Source: WJMT01 sp964611275
GTDB taxonomy: Bacteria; Acidobacteriota; Aminicenantia; Aminicenantales; Aminicenantaceae
Direction of reading: 5' to 3'
NCBI GenBank assembly: GCA_964611275.1
Contig: CAZSZS010000016.1
Span: forward strand, 1 to 30,719
DNA length: 30,719 bases
Shown: piece after piece, positions 6,924 to 15,592 of the stretch
How the letters are laid out: every line of letters starts with the position of its first letter
How positions within the stretch are numbered: the first letter of the stretch is position 1
The notes under the pieces: model-generated
What the model was told of the DNA's origin: nothing
Seen by the model: the letters and a program-made list of their open reading frames with translations, nothing else
Database searches by the model: none
Made by a program: the position numbers and the translations under genes

Positions 6924-9068
6924 AAGACAAGGAAACGGGTCAAGGCCCTTCTAAAAGGAAAAATATTCCGTGGTGTTCTTATCGGGATCGCATCATTTTC
7001 GGTAATTCTTGTGCTTTATGAACTCAGGCTTTTTCAGCCTTTGGAACGGAAGTCATGGGATCTAAGGCTCAGATCGTTTTCAAAGTCTTCTCGCGCAGAT
7101 GAAGATGTCGTCCTCTTCCTGATCGATCAGTACAGCCTGGATGTCTATGAACAACAACAGGGGCTCCCATGGCCCTGGCCCAGAGAAATGTATTCTTATT
7201 TAGCGGATTACTTGAAAGCCGGCGGGGCCAAAGCAGTTTTTTTTGATTTTATATTTTCTGAATCTTCATTTTATGGAGTGGAGGATGACCTGAGATTGGC
7301 TTCGTCACTAAAGAAGGCTGGGAATGTTTTTCTTCCTGTATTTTTAAGCAGGAACGACAACGGGCCTGAAGAATCAAATACAGAGCTGTTAAAACCCTTT
7401 TCGCTGAGAGGAGTAGAGAAACAGGCTGGATCTATTTATCCTATGAAATCAGTCACTCTCCCTAACAGGGAGCTTTTTTCTGTATCAAAGGGAATCGGCA
7501 ATGTGCGATTCTCGCCTGATGAAGACGGTATTTACCGCCGGGTCCCTCTTCTCTTTTCGTACAACAAGATGATTCTTCCCGCCCTTCCTTTAGCCTTAGC
7601 TGAATTTATCGGGGATGTCCGTATAGATGTCAGGAAAAAAGGAAGCATCTGGTTTGGCAAGAGAAAAATTCCCCTGGACGACTCGGGCCGGATGGTCATC
7701 AAATACCATGGGCCTCAGGGTACCTATCCCACGTATACTGTGGCTTCGATCATCAATTCATGGGCTCAAATAAATGAAGGAACAGAACCGCAGGTTCCCC
7801 CTGATGTGTTTTCCGGAAAGATAGTTTTAGTGGGCTCGAGTGCGCCCGGGATTTATGACCTAAGGCCCACTCCGTTCAGTTCAGTCTATCCGGGTGTGGA
7901 GATACAGGCAGCGGTTTTGGATAATATCTTAAACCGGGATTTCATTTCTTTTCCCGGAAAAACGGTCGTATTGTGTTTGATTCTCTTTTATGCGCTGTTT
8001 ACCGGAGTGGGGGCGTCGGTATTGCGGCGTTCTTGGGTCATCGGCCTTTTTTTTATCCTGTGCCTTGTTCTTCCTGCGGCACTGTCGTGCCTCTTTTTCT
8101 TTTCAGGATACTGGCTGGAATTTGCCGCACCTGAATTTGCCGTTGTCACCGCTTTTATCAGCGCCGCTCTGCTGAATTACAGTCTTGAGGGGAAGCAGCG
8201 CCGTTTCATAAAGAATGTATTCCGTTTTTATCTTTCTCCTTCTTTGATCGATATGATTGTCAAAGACCCGGAGCTCTTAAAATTGGGTGGGGATAAAAGA
8301 GAGATCACTTCTTTTTTTTCCGATATACAGGGATTTACATCTGTTTCAGAAAACCTGGGCCCTGAGGAACTGGTTGACCTGCTTAATTTATATCTTTCAG
8401 AGTTGAGCGGCATCATAATCAACTACAGCGGGACTTTGGATAAATATGAAGGGGATGCCATCATTGCGTTCTGGAACGCCCCTCTTGAACTCGCGGACCA
8501 TGCAGTGAATGCCTGCAGAGCTGCATTGGATTGCCAGGCTAAGCTCAAAGAGATGGGAAGTCTTTTTAAATCAAAATACGGACACGAGCTTTTCACGAGG
8601 ATAGGTATCAACACAGGTCCTGCAGTGGTAGGGAACATGGGTTCTCACAGACGGTTTGATTACACGGCCATAGGGGATACCGTAAACCTTGCTTCCAGAC
8701 TTGAAGGCGCATGCAAGCAGTACAGGGTTCCCATTCTTATTGGGCAGGATACCTATTCTGATGTAAAGGAATGGATTTTGGCAAGGGAAGTCGATGTCAT
8801 CAGAGTCGTAGGAAAAAGAAGGCCGGTAACGGTATTTGAAATCATTGCGGAAAAAGAAAAAGCCACAGGTGTCCAGCAAAAGCTGGTTTCTGATTTCCAG
8901 GAAGCTCTAACAGAGTATAAAAATCGCGAATGGGAAAAAGCCTTGGCTTTGTTTCAAGGTATTAAAGATGATGCATTGGCTGAATTTTATGCAGCAAGGT
9001 GCATTGGGTTTGTAAAGGATCCTCCGCCGGGGGAGTGGGATGGAGTGTTCGGTTTGAAAATAAAATAA
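6921..9068 (+). CDS. CHASE2-domain class III adenylate cyclase
   Basis: This membrane enzyme should convert ATP to cAMP. In order: basic N terminus and first membrane helix (about residues 14-33), extracytoplasmic CHASE2 sensor (about 35-335), three membrane helices (about 345-420), class III cyclase domain (about 455-630) and a short TPR-like tail (FQEALTEYKNREWEKALALF). Metal-binding Asp residues lie in FSDIQGFT and GDAIIAFW. Lys in LDKYEGD and Thr in DYTAIGDTVN are the pair expected for adenine recognition in class IIIb, and NLASRLE carries the transition-state Asn and Arg. The first conventional start, GTG 7011, has no Shine-Dalgarno and deletes the first helix. ATT 6921 has ggagaggg upstream and restores KTRKRVKALLKGKIF plus the helix. 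The ligand of the CHASE2 sensor is unknown. Confidence 0.9.
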   Translation: MKTRKRVKALLKGKIFRGVLIGIASFSVILVLYELRLFQPLERKSWDLRLRSFSKSSRADEDVVLFLIDQYSLDVYEQQQGLPWPWPREMYSYLADYLKAGGAKAVFFDFIFSESSFYGVEDDLRLASSLKKAGNVFLPVFLSRNDNGPEESNTELLKPFSLRGVEKQAGSIYPMKSVTLPNRELFSVSKGIGNVRFSPDEDGIYRRVPLLFSYNKMILPALPLALAEFIGDVRIDVRKKGSIWFGKRKIPLDDSGRMVIKYHGPQGTYPTYTVASIINSWAQINEGTEPQVPPDVFSGKIVLVGSSAPGIYDLRPTPFSSVYPGVEIQAAVLDNILNRDFISFPGKTVVLCLILFYALFTGVGASVLRRSWVIGLFFILCLVLPAALSCLFFFSGYWLEFAAPEFAVVTAFISAALLNYSLEGKQRRFIKNVFRFYLSPSLIDMIVKDPELLKLGGDKREITSFFSDIQGFTSVSENLGPEELVDLLNLYLSELSGIIINYSGTLDKYEGDAIIAFWNAPLELADHAVNACRAALDCQAKLKEMGSLFKSKYGHELFTRIGINTGPAVVGNMGSHRRFDYTAIGDTVNLASRLEGACKQYRVPILIGQDTYSDVKEWILAREVDVIRVVGKRRPVTVFEIIAEKEKATGVQQKLVSDFQEALTEYKNREWEKALALFQGIKDDALAEFYAARCIGFVKDPPPGEWDGVFGLKIK

Positions 9069-9084
9069 AAGGAAAAAAACACAA

Positions 9085-9915
9085 ATGGAACTTACTTTTT
9101 GGGGAGTCAGAGGATCTGTCCCTGTGAGCGGGAAGCGTTATGTCAAGTATGGAGGCCACACCCCATGTGCCTCTCTTGTTTCATCGGAAGAGGATTTGAT
9201 TGTTATAGATGCGGGAACAGGAATCATGAGTTTGGGTGAGTCGCTTAAAGAAAACAAGAACAAAAAATATATTCATATCCATCTTGTTTTTACTCATTTC
9301 CATATTGACCATATTATGGGACTCCCTTTTTTCTCCCCTCTTTTTTCCAGGGAAACCAAGGTCTCGTTTTATTCACCTTTGAAATCCGGAGAGACTCAAG
9401 GATTACTCAGTACATTGATGGGGGGAAGATTTTTCCCTATTCCTTTTGAAAAAACAGGAGCTGAAAAGAGTTTCAGGGTGATCCCCTCAGAAGATTTCTT
9501 TATCGGAAATATCCGTGTTTCCCATATTCCCCTTAATCATCCCCAAGGTTCCTTTGCCTACAGATTTAGCGAGAAAGGCAGGAGCATCCTCTTTGCTACG
9601 GATACCGAACACCCTGAAAAAGGCTTGGATGAACAGTTGGTTGCTTTTGCGCAAAAGACGAATATTCTTATTTATGATGCCACATTTACTCCGGATGAAT
9701 ATAAAAAGGGCCGAAGAGGATGGGGCCACAGCACATGGAAGCAAGGAACCAAAATAGCTCAAAAAGCCGGTGTCGGAAAATTATATCTTTCTCATTTTAG
9801 CCCTTCTCATCCAGACAAAAAAATTGATAATATAATTAAGAGCGCAAGAAAAATTTTTCCTGAAACGTATGGAGCCAGAGAAGGATTCGCCCTGAGTTTG
9901 GAAGAAGGATCATAA
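9085..9915 (+). CDS. Metallo-beta-lactamase-fold hydrolase, possible cyclic-nucleotide phosphodiesterase
   Basis: A 276-residue cytoplasmic protein (no signal). It begins MELTFWGVRGSVPVSG and has the MBL metal motif HFHIDH near residues 71-76. A later LFATDTEHP provides the bridging Asp, and LYLSHFSPSHPD the terminal His. The opening WGVRGSxP followed by a GGxTxC-like stretch is characteristic of an MBL subgroup annotated only as a metallo-hydrolase, related to RNase Z and to cyclic-nucleotide phosphodiesterases. It sits 16 bp downstream of the cyclase and 30 bp upstream of a cyclic-nucleotide-gated channel. Degradation of cAMP is therefore an attractive guess from context, not shown by the sequence. 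Confidence 0.82.
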   Translation: MELTFWGVRGSVPVSGKRYVKYGGHTPCASLVSSEEDLIVIDAGTGIMSLGESLKENKNKKYIHIHLVFTHFHIDHIMGLPFFSPLFSRETKVSFYSPLKSGETQGLLSTLMGGRFFPIPFEKTGAEKSFRVIPSEDFFIGNIRVSHIPLNHPQGSFAYRFSEKGRSILFATDTEHPEKGLDEQLVAFAQKTNILIYDATFTPDEYKKGRRGWGHSTWKQGTKIAQKAGVGKLYLSHFSPSHPDKKIDNIIKSARKIFPETYGAREGFALSLEEGS

Positions 9916-9945
9916 AAATGGAAAAAGAGAGAGGATAAAAAGAGA

Positions 9946-11568
9946 ATGTCTTATCAAAACCTTATTAATACAGGGGTTTTAGAATTATTCCTTATCGCTT
10001 TTGTTTTTTGTCTGGGCCTTGTTCTTTATTTTCTTTTTCGTCTCCTTAACAGGAAGTTCCTTTTATCAAAAGGCATAAAAGCCGGAGTGTTTCTTTCAAA
10101 AATCATATCACCGCTGGCTTTTCTTATCGCTGTTTTGTGTGTCAGTCAGGCAGGTCTCGTCCGGGGCCTTCAGTTAAGCCCTGGTTTCCAGAAATATATA
10201 GATGCAGCTGTTTATTTTTTTCTGTTTTTCTTTTTGATCCGGTTGATGGACGCTTTTCTTGTAACAACTTACGAACGCCGGGAGAAAATATTTCCTCTTC
10301 CCAGGATTCTCCATAGGTTTCTATTGCTTGTGATTTATCTTGTTTTTTTATTCGTTGTTTTAAAAGGAGTAGCCGGAGTTGATATAACTCCTCTTCTCGC
10401 GACGTCTGCAATCCTGACAATGATTTTGGGCCTGGCACTTCAGGAGCTTTTGGGAAATATCATATCCGGAATATCCATTCATATCACAAAGGCGTTCTGC
10501 AAAGGAGATTGGATCAAGAGCGGAGACAAAGAAGGCTTGGTCATTGATACAAACTGGAGAGAGACCAGGATAAAGGACCTTTATTCCAATATAGTGGTCA
10601 TTCCGAATCATTCCATCTCTTCCGATATTCTCATCAATTATTCTTGTCCGGATAAAAGGACAGCTTTGAACATCCCTGTTAAAGTGAGTTATGAGGCCCC
10701 GCCGGAATCTGTAATGAAAGCGCTGAGAGAGGCTGCATTGGATATGCCGGAAGTTTCAAGAATGCCTCCGCCGGAAGCCTATATCCTGAGTTATGAGGAT
10801 TTTGGCATATCTTATGTTTTAAAATTTTGGATAACGGATTTTAGTAAAAAGTATCATGTGCTGGGGAAAGCGGGGAGGCTTATTTGGTATAAATTTAGGC
10901 GAAGAGGGATTGAAATCCCTCTTCCGTTGAGTGATAAGGTCCAGAATATTTTTGAATATATCTCAAGAACGAAAACCGGAGAACTTCACGAACAAAAAGA
11001 AGAGATGATAAAATATCAATCCCTTTTGAGTTCTTCTTTTTTAAGATACCAGAAGGGAGAGGCAGCAGGGAGATTGATTGTATCTGATGAAGAAGTAAGA
11101 AAATTGGCTTCGGCTGCTGTAAAGCAGCTCTATTCTTCAGGAGAGACGCTTTTTAAACAGGGGGAAAAAGGGGAGAGCTGCTTTCTCGTCATATCAGGAA
11201 AGATCAAAGGTGTTGTGAGTTATGAGGAAAGAGGAAAGAAATACGCTTCGGAATTTTTTGTAAATCCGGGAGGGATTTTTGGAGAAATGTCGCTCTATAC
11301 AGGAATGCCGAGGACCGCTACGGGCATAATCGAAGAGGAGACCCAGCTTCTGGAGATTGGAGCCAGGGATTTTGCCCTTCTCTTGTCCCGGAATCCGGAA
11401 TTGGCCGATATCACGGCTGGCATAGTGAGTAACAGGAACAAGGAAAATATAGAGTTCCTCAAAAAGGTCAAGGAACTTTCAGAAAAGGACATAAGGGACA
11501 GTTGTGATAAAATGTCTTTGTTAGAAAGGATGAAAAAATTCCTATCATCTCTGACTTCAAAGAAATAA
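9946..11568 (+). CDS. MscS-type channel with C-terminal cyclic-nucleotide-binding domain (bCNG-like)
   Basis: A 540-residue inner-membrane channel. Four to five hydrophobic helices occupy about residues 10-160. The last is the glycine/alanine-rich pore helix of MscS proteins (LLATSAILTMILGLALQELL) followed by GNIISGISI. The MscS beta domain follows (DWIKSGDKEGLVIDTNWRETRI, then VVIPNHSIS). From about residue 380 there is a cyclic-nucleotide-binding domain, with the phosphate-binding cassette FGEMSLYTGMPRTAT intact, including the Glu and Arg that hold the ribose and phosphate. Known bacterial CNG channels of the MscS superfamily have this architecture and open on cyclic-nucleotide binding. The cyclase two genes upstream is the obvious source of ligand. 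The next gene starts 4 bp after the stop. Confidence 0.9.
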   Translation: MSYQNLINTGVLELFLIAFVFCLGLVLYFLFRLLNRKFLLSKGIKAGVFLSKIISPLAFLIAVLCVSQAGLVRGLQLSPGFQKYIDAAVYFFLFFFLIRLMDAFLVTTYERREKIFPLPRILHRFLLLVIYLVFLFVVLKGVAGVDITPLLATSAILTMILGLALQELLGNIISGISIHITKAFCKGDWIKSGDKEGLVIDTNWRETRIKDLYSNIVVIPNHSISSDILINYSCPDKRTALNIPVKVSYEAPPESVMKALREAALDMPEVSRMPPPEAYILSYEDFGISYVLKFWITDFSKKYHVLGKAGRLIWYKFRRRGIEIPLPLSDKVQNIFEYISRTKTGELHEQKEEMIKYQSLLSSSFLRYQKGEAAGRLIVSDEEVRKLASAAVKQLYSSGETLFKQGEKGESCFLVISGKIKGVVSYEERGKKYASEFFVNPGGIFGEMSLYTGMPRTATGIIEEETQLLEIGARDFALLLSRNPELADITAGIVSNRNKENIEFLKKVKELSEKDIRDSCDKMSLLERMKKFLSSLTSKK

Positions 11569-11572
11569 AACC

Positions 11573-12583
11573 ATGAACTCCAAAAAGAGATTACTGCTGT
11601 CTGTTTTGGTTTTCTGTCTGGTGTTTTTCATCGGCATTGCCGGGTTCAAAATTTTCGGCGGCGGGGAGTGGTCATTGCTGGACAGCCTTTATATGACCAT
11701 CATCACTATTTCAACCGTAGGATATGAGGAGGTCATAGATCTCAGCGCGAATCCGGGAGCGCGTATCTTTGTGGTCGCTTTCATCATTTTATCCCTGGGA
11801 ACCATTACTTTCGCCATATCCTCTATAACCGCTTTTATCGTGGAGGGTGAATTAAAAAATATTCTCTGGAGAAGAAAGATGGAAAAGAAAATATCAAAGT
11901 TAAAGGATCATTACATTGTCTGCGGCGCTGATGAAACCGCTCGTTCGATCGTTGATGAATTGATTTTAACAAAGAAGAGATTTGTGCTCATAGATCCCTC
12001 CCAAGAGAAAATCGACAAGCTTTTATCATCAGGCGATTTTTTGTACCTAATAGGGGATTCGACTGAAGATGAAACGCTTCTTTCTGCTGGAATTAAAAGG
12101 GCCAAAGGCATTATTCTTTCCCTCCCCAAAGATGAAGAGAACCTTTTTGTGACTTTGAGCGCCCGCAGCCTTAATCCGGGTACAAGAATCGTGAGTAAAG
12201 TCATAGATATAAAAAGTCATAAAAAGATGAGAAAGGCGGGTGCTGATTCTGTCATATCACCCACTCACATTGGTGGCATGCGCATGGTTTCTGAAATGGT
12301 GCGTCCTGCAGTGGTCACTTTTTTGGATATGATGCTGAGAGATAGAGAAAAAGTCCTGAGATTCGAAGAGGTCTGTGTAGAAGAAGATTCCGGCCTCATA
12401 GGCAAGAAATTAGGCGAATGCAAAATAAAGGAAAAAAGCGAGGCGATTTTGGTCGCTATCAGAGATAAAATAACAGGGAATTATCATTTTAATCCGCCTG
12501 AAGACACGGAAATAAAAGCGAACGATACTCTCATTTTTATTGCCAGTCCGGAGATGATCGAAGAGCTTGAAAAGAAGATATAA
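11573..12583 (+). CDS. Two-helix potassium channel with RCK (TrkA-N/TrkA-C) domains
   Basis: A 336-residue protein: first helix at about residues 8-27, pore loop with selectivity filter TISTVGYEEV (about 46-55), second helix at about 62-85. An RCK N domain begins at HYIVCGADETARSI (about 113) and an RCK C domain covers about 255-336. Architecture as in MthK-type K+ channels. The filter ends in GYE rather than GYG. The Rossmann glycine motif, usually GxGxxG, reads GADETA, so nucleotide binding may be lost or altered. The gene starts only 4 bp after the stop of the cyclic-nucleotide channel, with no strong Shine-Dalgarno of its own, which suggests translational coupling and matched amounts of the two channels. 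Confidence 0.88.
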   Translation: MNSKKRLLLSVLVFCLVFFIGIAGFKIFGGGEWSLLDSLYMTIITISTVGYEEVIDLSANPGARIFVVAFIILSLGTITFAISSITAFIVEGELKNILWRRKMEKKISKLKDHYIVCGADETARSIVDELILTKKRFVLIDPSQEKIDKLLSSGDFLYLIGDSTEDETLLSAGIKRAKGIILSLPKDEENLFVTLSARSLNPGTRIVSKVIDIKSHKKMRKAGADSVISPTHIGGMRMVSEMVRPAVVTFLDMMLRDREKVLRFEEVCVEEDSGLIGKKLGECKIKEKSEAILVAIRDKITGNYHFNPPEDTEIKANDTLIFIASPEMIEELEKKI

Positions 12584-12622
12584 CACGCATCGATCATCGG
12601 CAAAAACAGAAAGGAGGAAGTC

Positions 12623-14734
12623 ATGTATTCCAGGAGACTGTATTTCATTTTGTTTGTGCCCCTTTTCCTTGCAATGGTGTTTTGCATGGGAGATCAAACA
12701 GAAATAACTACGGGGACTCTTTTAAAAGAGATGACAGATCTATGGCGGCTTACTGAGTATCCGGAGCCTGAATACCGCACAGTTCAGTTCTCTTCCTATG
12801 ACAGGCGGAGCACAGTGCCCGGAGGGTCGGAATGGTTTTCGAATTCAGATGGATTCGGAGGGGAGCCCATCCCGAATTTTGAACAGGTCTTAGAAGAGCC
12901 GGATGAAGAAGGAATAGGAGAGTATTTGATGGCGGATGTCAAAGGCCCCGGTGCCATAGTCCGTTTATGGAGTGCGGCCATTTCTGGCGAAATCGAACTT
13001 TTTCTGGACGGAAAATCCGAACCGGTTTACAAAGGCACAGCAGATGAATTTTTTCATTCCCCTCTAAAATATTTTCCTGAGTCAAAACCATTTCACTCCG
13101 GTCTTTTGGCTGAGACTCTCTACCAGAGAGATGCTTCTTATTTTCCTATTCCTTTCTCCGAAGGAATGCGTTTGGTATGGAAAGGAGACTTGGAAACCCT
13201 TCATTTTTATGAAGTTCAGGTTAGATTGTATACAAAAGGAACGCGGGTCAAGACCTTTTCACCTAATGACCTTTCAGAATACACGCAAGATATAGAAAGA
13301 GCCGTATCCATTCTTTCAGACCCTGACCATCATTTACAATCCCTCTCAAAGGAAAAAAAGATATCCTTTGATTCCCTGATAGAACCGGGGCAGAAGATAG
13401 AGGTGCTTTCCCTTAAGGGGCCTAAAGCTCTGGAACGGTTTGCTGTGAAGCTTCATGCTGATGACTTGGACAAAGCTCTGCGCCAGACTGTACTCCATAT
13501 CAAGTGCGACCATCATCCTTGGGGCCAGGTCCAGTCTCCTGTTGGGGATTTTTTCGGAGCAGCACCGGGAGTGAATCCTTATGTCTCCCTTCCCTTCAGT
13601 GTGTATCCCGACGGCCAAATGGTATGCCGCTTTCCCATGCCGTTTGAGGAGGAATGTCAAATTATTCTGGAAAACCTGGGAAAGCAGGCTGTCAGAGCCG
13701 AAGGAAGCGTGCTTCCGGCTGACTACGACTGGAAGAAAGGCCACTCCCTACATTTTAGAGCCAGATGGAGAGCTGATCATAACATAACCGGATCAAACAA
13801 AGACGTCCAGGACCTTGCTTTCCTTATCGCTTTCGGCAAAGGATTGTACGTAGGCACAACATCCTATATTCTCAATCCCAGTCCCGTGCCCACCTCATAT
13901 GGAAATTGGTGGGGAGAGGGAGATGAAAAGATTTTTGTGGACAATGAAAAGTTTCCTTCCGTGTTTGGGACCGGTTCTGAGGACTACTATAATTACTCAT
14001 GGTCCTCCCCAGACATCTTTTTATTTCCGTACTGCGGGCAGCCAAGAAATGACGGACCCGGGAACAGGGGGTTTGTGACGAATTTTCGCTGGCATATTAT
14101 GGACTGCCTGCCTTTTAAAGAGAATATCCGTTTTTTTATGGAGCTCTACAGTCATGAAGTGATTCCGGGTATGTCCTATGCGAGAATCGGATATCATTAT
14201 GCCTGCCCCGGGATCACGGATGACCACAGCGCCATCATGCCGGATGACGCGAGAGAACTGGAACTGCCTGAGAACTGGAAACCTGCGGCTCGAATGGGAG
14301 CCCGGAATTCGGCCATCTATTCGCCGGAAGAAATAGTCATTGATTCAAGCTATACCGCTGTTACACAGGGGAGAATGTGGTCGGAAGGCCGCATTTTGAC
14401 CTGGAAACCGGAGGGTAAGGGGAGTTTGAAGGAATTTGCATTTGAGGTTGAAGAAAAGGGAACCTACCGGATATATGTTACGGCAGGAATGGATCCGGGT
14501 TCAGGGAGAATATCTTTCCAGGTTGATGGAAAGGAAGTGCTGCTGGCCGGAGGTGAAAGAACAGCAGACCTTTACAGGCCTTTTCGCACTCTTCTCCGGA
14601 ACTTTCGGTTGGATGACAGGGAATTATCCCCCGGGGTCTACCGCCTTGGTTTGGTATTTGAGGGAGCCCTGCCCGAGATAGAAGAGCCCCAGGTAAACAT
14701 TGATTTTATTTGGGTCCAAAAAACGGGCGAATAG
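12623..14734 (+). CDS. Exported DUF2961 / GH172-like glycoside hydrolase
   Basis: A 703-residue protein with an N-terminal signal (hydrophobic residues 6-22; a Cys follows in MVFCMG, so lipidation is possible but the lipobox is poor). DUF2961 features: VKGPGAIVRLWSA near residue 107, a central FGTGSEDYYNYSW near 450-462 and RWHIMDCLPFKENIRF near 490. The Glu in GSEDYY corresponds to the region holding a catalytic Glu in GH172 enzymes; I could not place the second one. About 120 C-terminal residues form a beta-rich, CBM-like module (TYRIYVTAGMDPGSGRISF). GH172 members act on fructofuranose or arabinofuranose glycans, so an envelope or extracellular role is likely. It follows the K+ channel by 39 bp with a strong aaaggagg, and may be last in the operon. 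Confidence 0.82.
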   Translation: MYSRRLYFILFVPLFLAMVFCMGDQTEITTGTLLKEMTDLWRLTEYPEPEYRTVQFSSYDRRSTVPGGSEWFSNSDGFGGEPIPNFEQVLEEPDEEGIGEYLMADVKGPGAIVRLWSAAISGEIELFLDGKSEPVYKGTADEFFHSPLKYFPESKPFHSGLLAETLYQRDASYFPIPFSEGMRLVWKGDLETLHFYEVQVRLYTKGTRVKTFSPNDLSEYTQDIERAVSILSDPDHHLQSLSKEKKISFDSLIEPGQKIEVLSLKGPKALERFAVKLHADDLDKALRQTVLHIKCDHHPWGQVQSPVGDFFGAAPGVNPYVSLPFSVYPDGQMVCRFPMPFEEECQIILENLGKQAVRAEGSVLPADYDWKKGHSLHFRARWRADHNITGSNKDVQDLAFLIAFGKGLYVGTTSYILNPSPVPTSYGNWWGEGDEKIFVDNEKFPSVFGTGSEDYYNYSWSSPDIFLFPYCGQPRNDGPGNRGFVTNFRWHIMDCLPFKENIRFFMELYSHEVIPGMSYARIGYHYACPGITDDHSAIMPDDARELELPENWKPAARMGARNSAIYSPEEIVIDSSYTAVTQGRMWSEGRILTWKPEGKGSLKEFAFEVEEKGTYRIYVTAGMDPGSGRISFQVDGKEVLLAGGERTADLYRPFRTLLRNFRLDDRELSPGVYRLGLVFEGALPEIEEPQVNIDFIWVQKTGE

Positions 14735-14778
14735 AGAGAGTCCCTGCAGTTGATCATCAGACATTAGAAGAGGGGCCG

Positions 14779-15303
14779 TTATCTGTGGAAGTAAGGCCTT
14801 CGTATGCGCGGATTCCTTTGCAAGAGTTCTCTTCTCTCCATAAATCTTCTGGGCCGCATTACCTGTCTCGCAGTTTCTTTTAAAGCTGTACGCTGTTCAG
14901 GAGTGAGGATGTTTTTTATTTCCTCTCTTAATGTCATCCTGTTCAATACTATATCAGCCCGCAGCTCAGCTGATCTCATAAGCAAAGATTTGATTTTTCC
15001 ATAATCACGGTTTTCCGTATATCTCATTTGCCTCTTCAGTTCGAGCTGAGTGCTGGCGATATCGCTTCTTAATTTCACAGCCTTATCTTCCATAGCAAAT
15101 GTGAGCTCTTCTATTTTATTCAGCTGTTCGTCCGTTAGTTTGAGTTCATCCTGTTTTGTTTTAAGAACATCCAGAATCCTTTCCGGATCAGGCCTCATTA
15201 TGTGCCTGTTCCCTGGCCTGTTCATTTGAGGGGAAGCTGAAACACTTGCTGCAAAAAGGAAAAAGCTTATAGATAGGGTGATTATGGTAGTTATTTTCTT
15301 CAT
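14779..15303 (-). CDS. Spy/CpxP-like periplasmic protein (LTXXQ family)
   Basis: A 174-residue protein with a signal peptide (MKKITTIITLSISFFLFAASVSA-S). The mature part is almost entirely charged helix. It has two LTxxQ-type motifs, LKLTDEQLNKI and NILTPEQRTAL, the hallmark of Spy, CpxP and heavy-metal sensor relatives. The last 30 residues are Arg-rich (RPRRFMERRELLQRNPRIRR). Such proteins act as ATP-independent periplasmic chaperones or metal-stress sensors; which applies here cannot be told. Shine-Dalgarno aaggag. It is divergent from pgsB, with 289 bp between them, and is convergent with the GH172-like gene. Confidence 0.82.
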   Translation of the reverse strand: MKKITTIITLSISFFLFAASVSASPQMNRPGNRHIMRPDPERILDVLKTKQDELKLTDEQLNKIEELTFAMEDKAVKLRSDIASTQLELKRQMRYTENRDYGKIKSLLMRSAELRADIVLNRMTLREEIKNILTPEQRTALKETARQVMRPRRFMERRELLQRNPRIRRPYFHR

Positions 15304-15487
15304 TGTTTATCTCCTTGTTTTCTTTTCATTTCTTCACTTTTTAGACGTTTGAGGACATGTTTTTATTCCCGTTTGTTACGTCGATCTGTCATTTTTTCAT
15401 TTGGCTCCAAGAGGGCACAGAAGAGTTGTGATTTTCTTCTGATAAAGTGCGGCTAAAAAAAATTTTAATTTTATTCTCTTTATCCGA

Positions 15488-15493
15488 TATAAT
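15488..15493 (+). promoter_or_regulatory. Candidate -10 (TATAAT) for the pgs operon
   Basis: A perfect TATAAT lies in ccgatataataagg, 49 bp before the first of two Shine-Dalgarno-like sequences of pgsB. The -35 region is weak (ttaatt at 17-bp spacing) but preceded by an A/T-rich tract that could act as an UP element. Confidence 0.4.
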
Positions 15494-15592
15494 AAGGACT
15501 TTAATGACCATCGCCTTTTTTTTTGAATAGGTCAGGTTAATAAGGAGTATATAATCAAGGAGCTTGTCATTATTTCCGGTTCGGTAATTGCC

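Noticed and set aside
7011..7013. GTG as the start of the cyclase.
   Set aside because: It lacks a ribosome-binding site and would delete most of the first membrane helix; kept only as an alternative.
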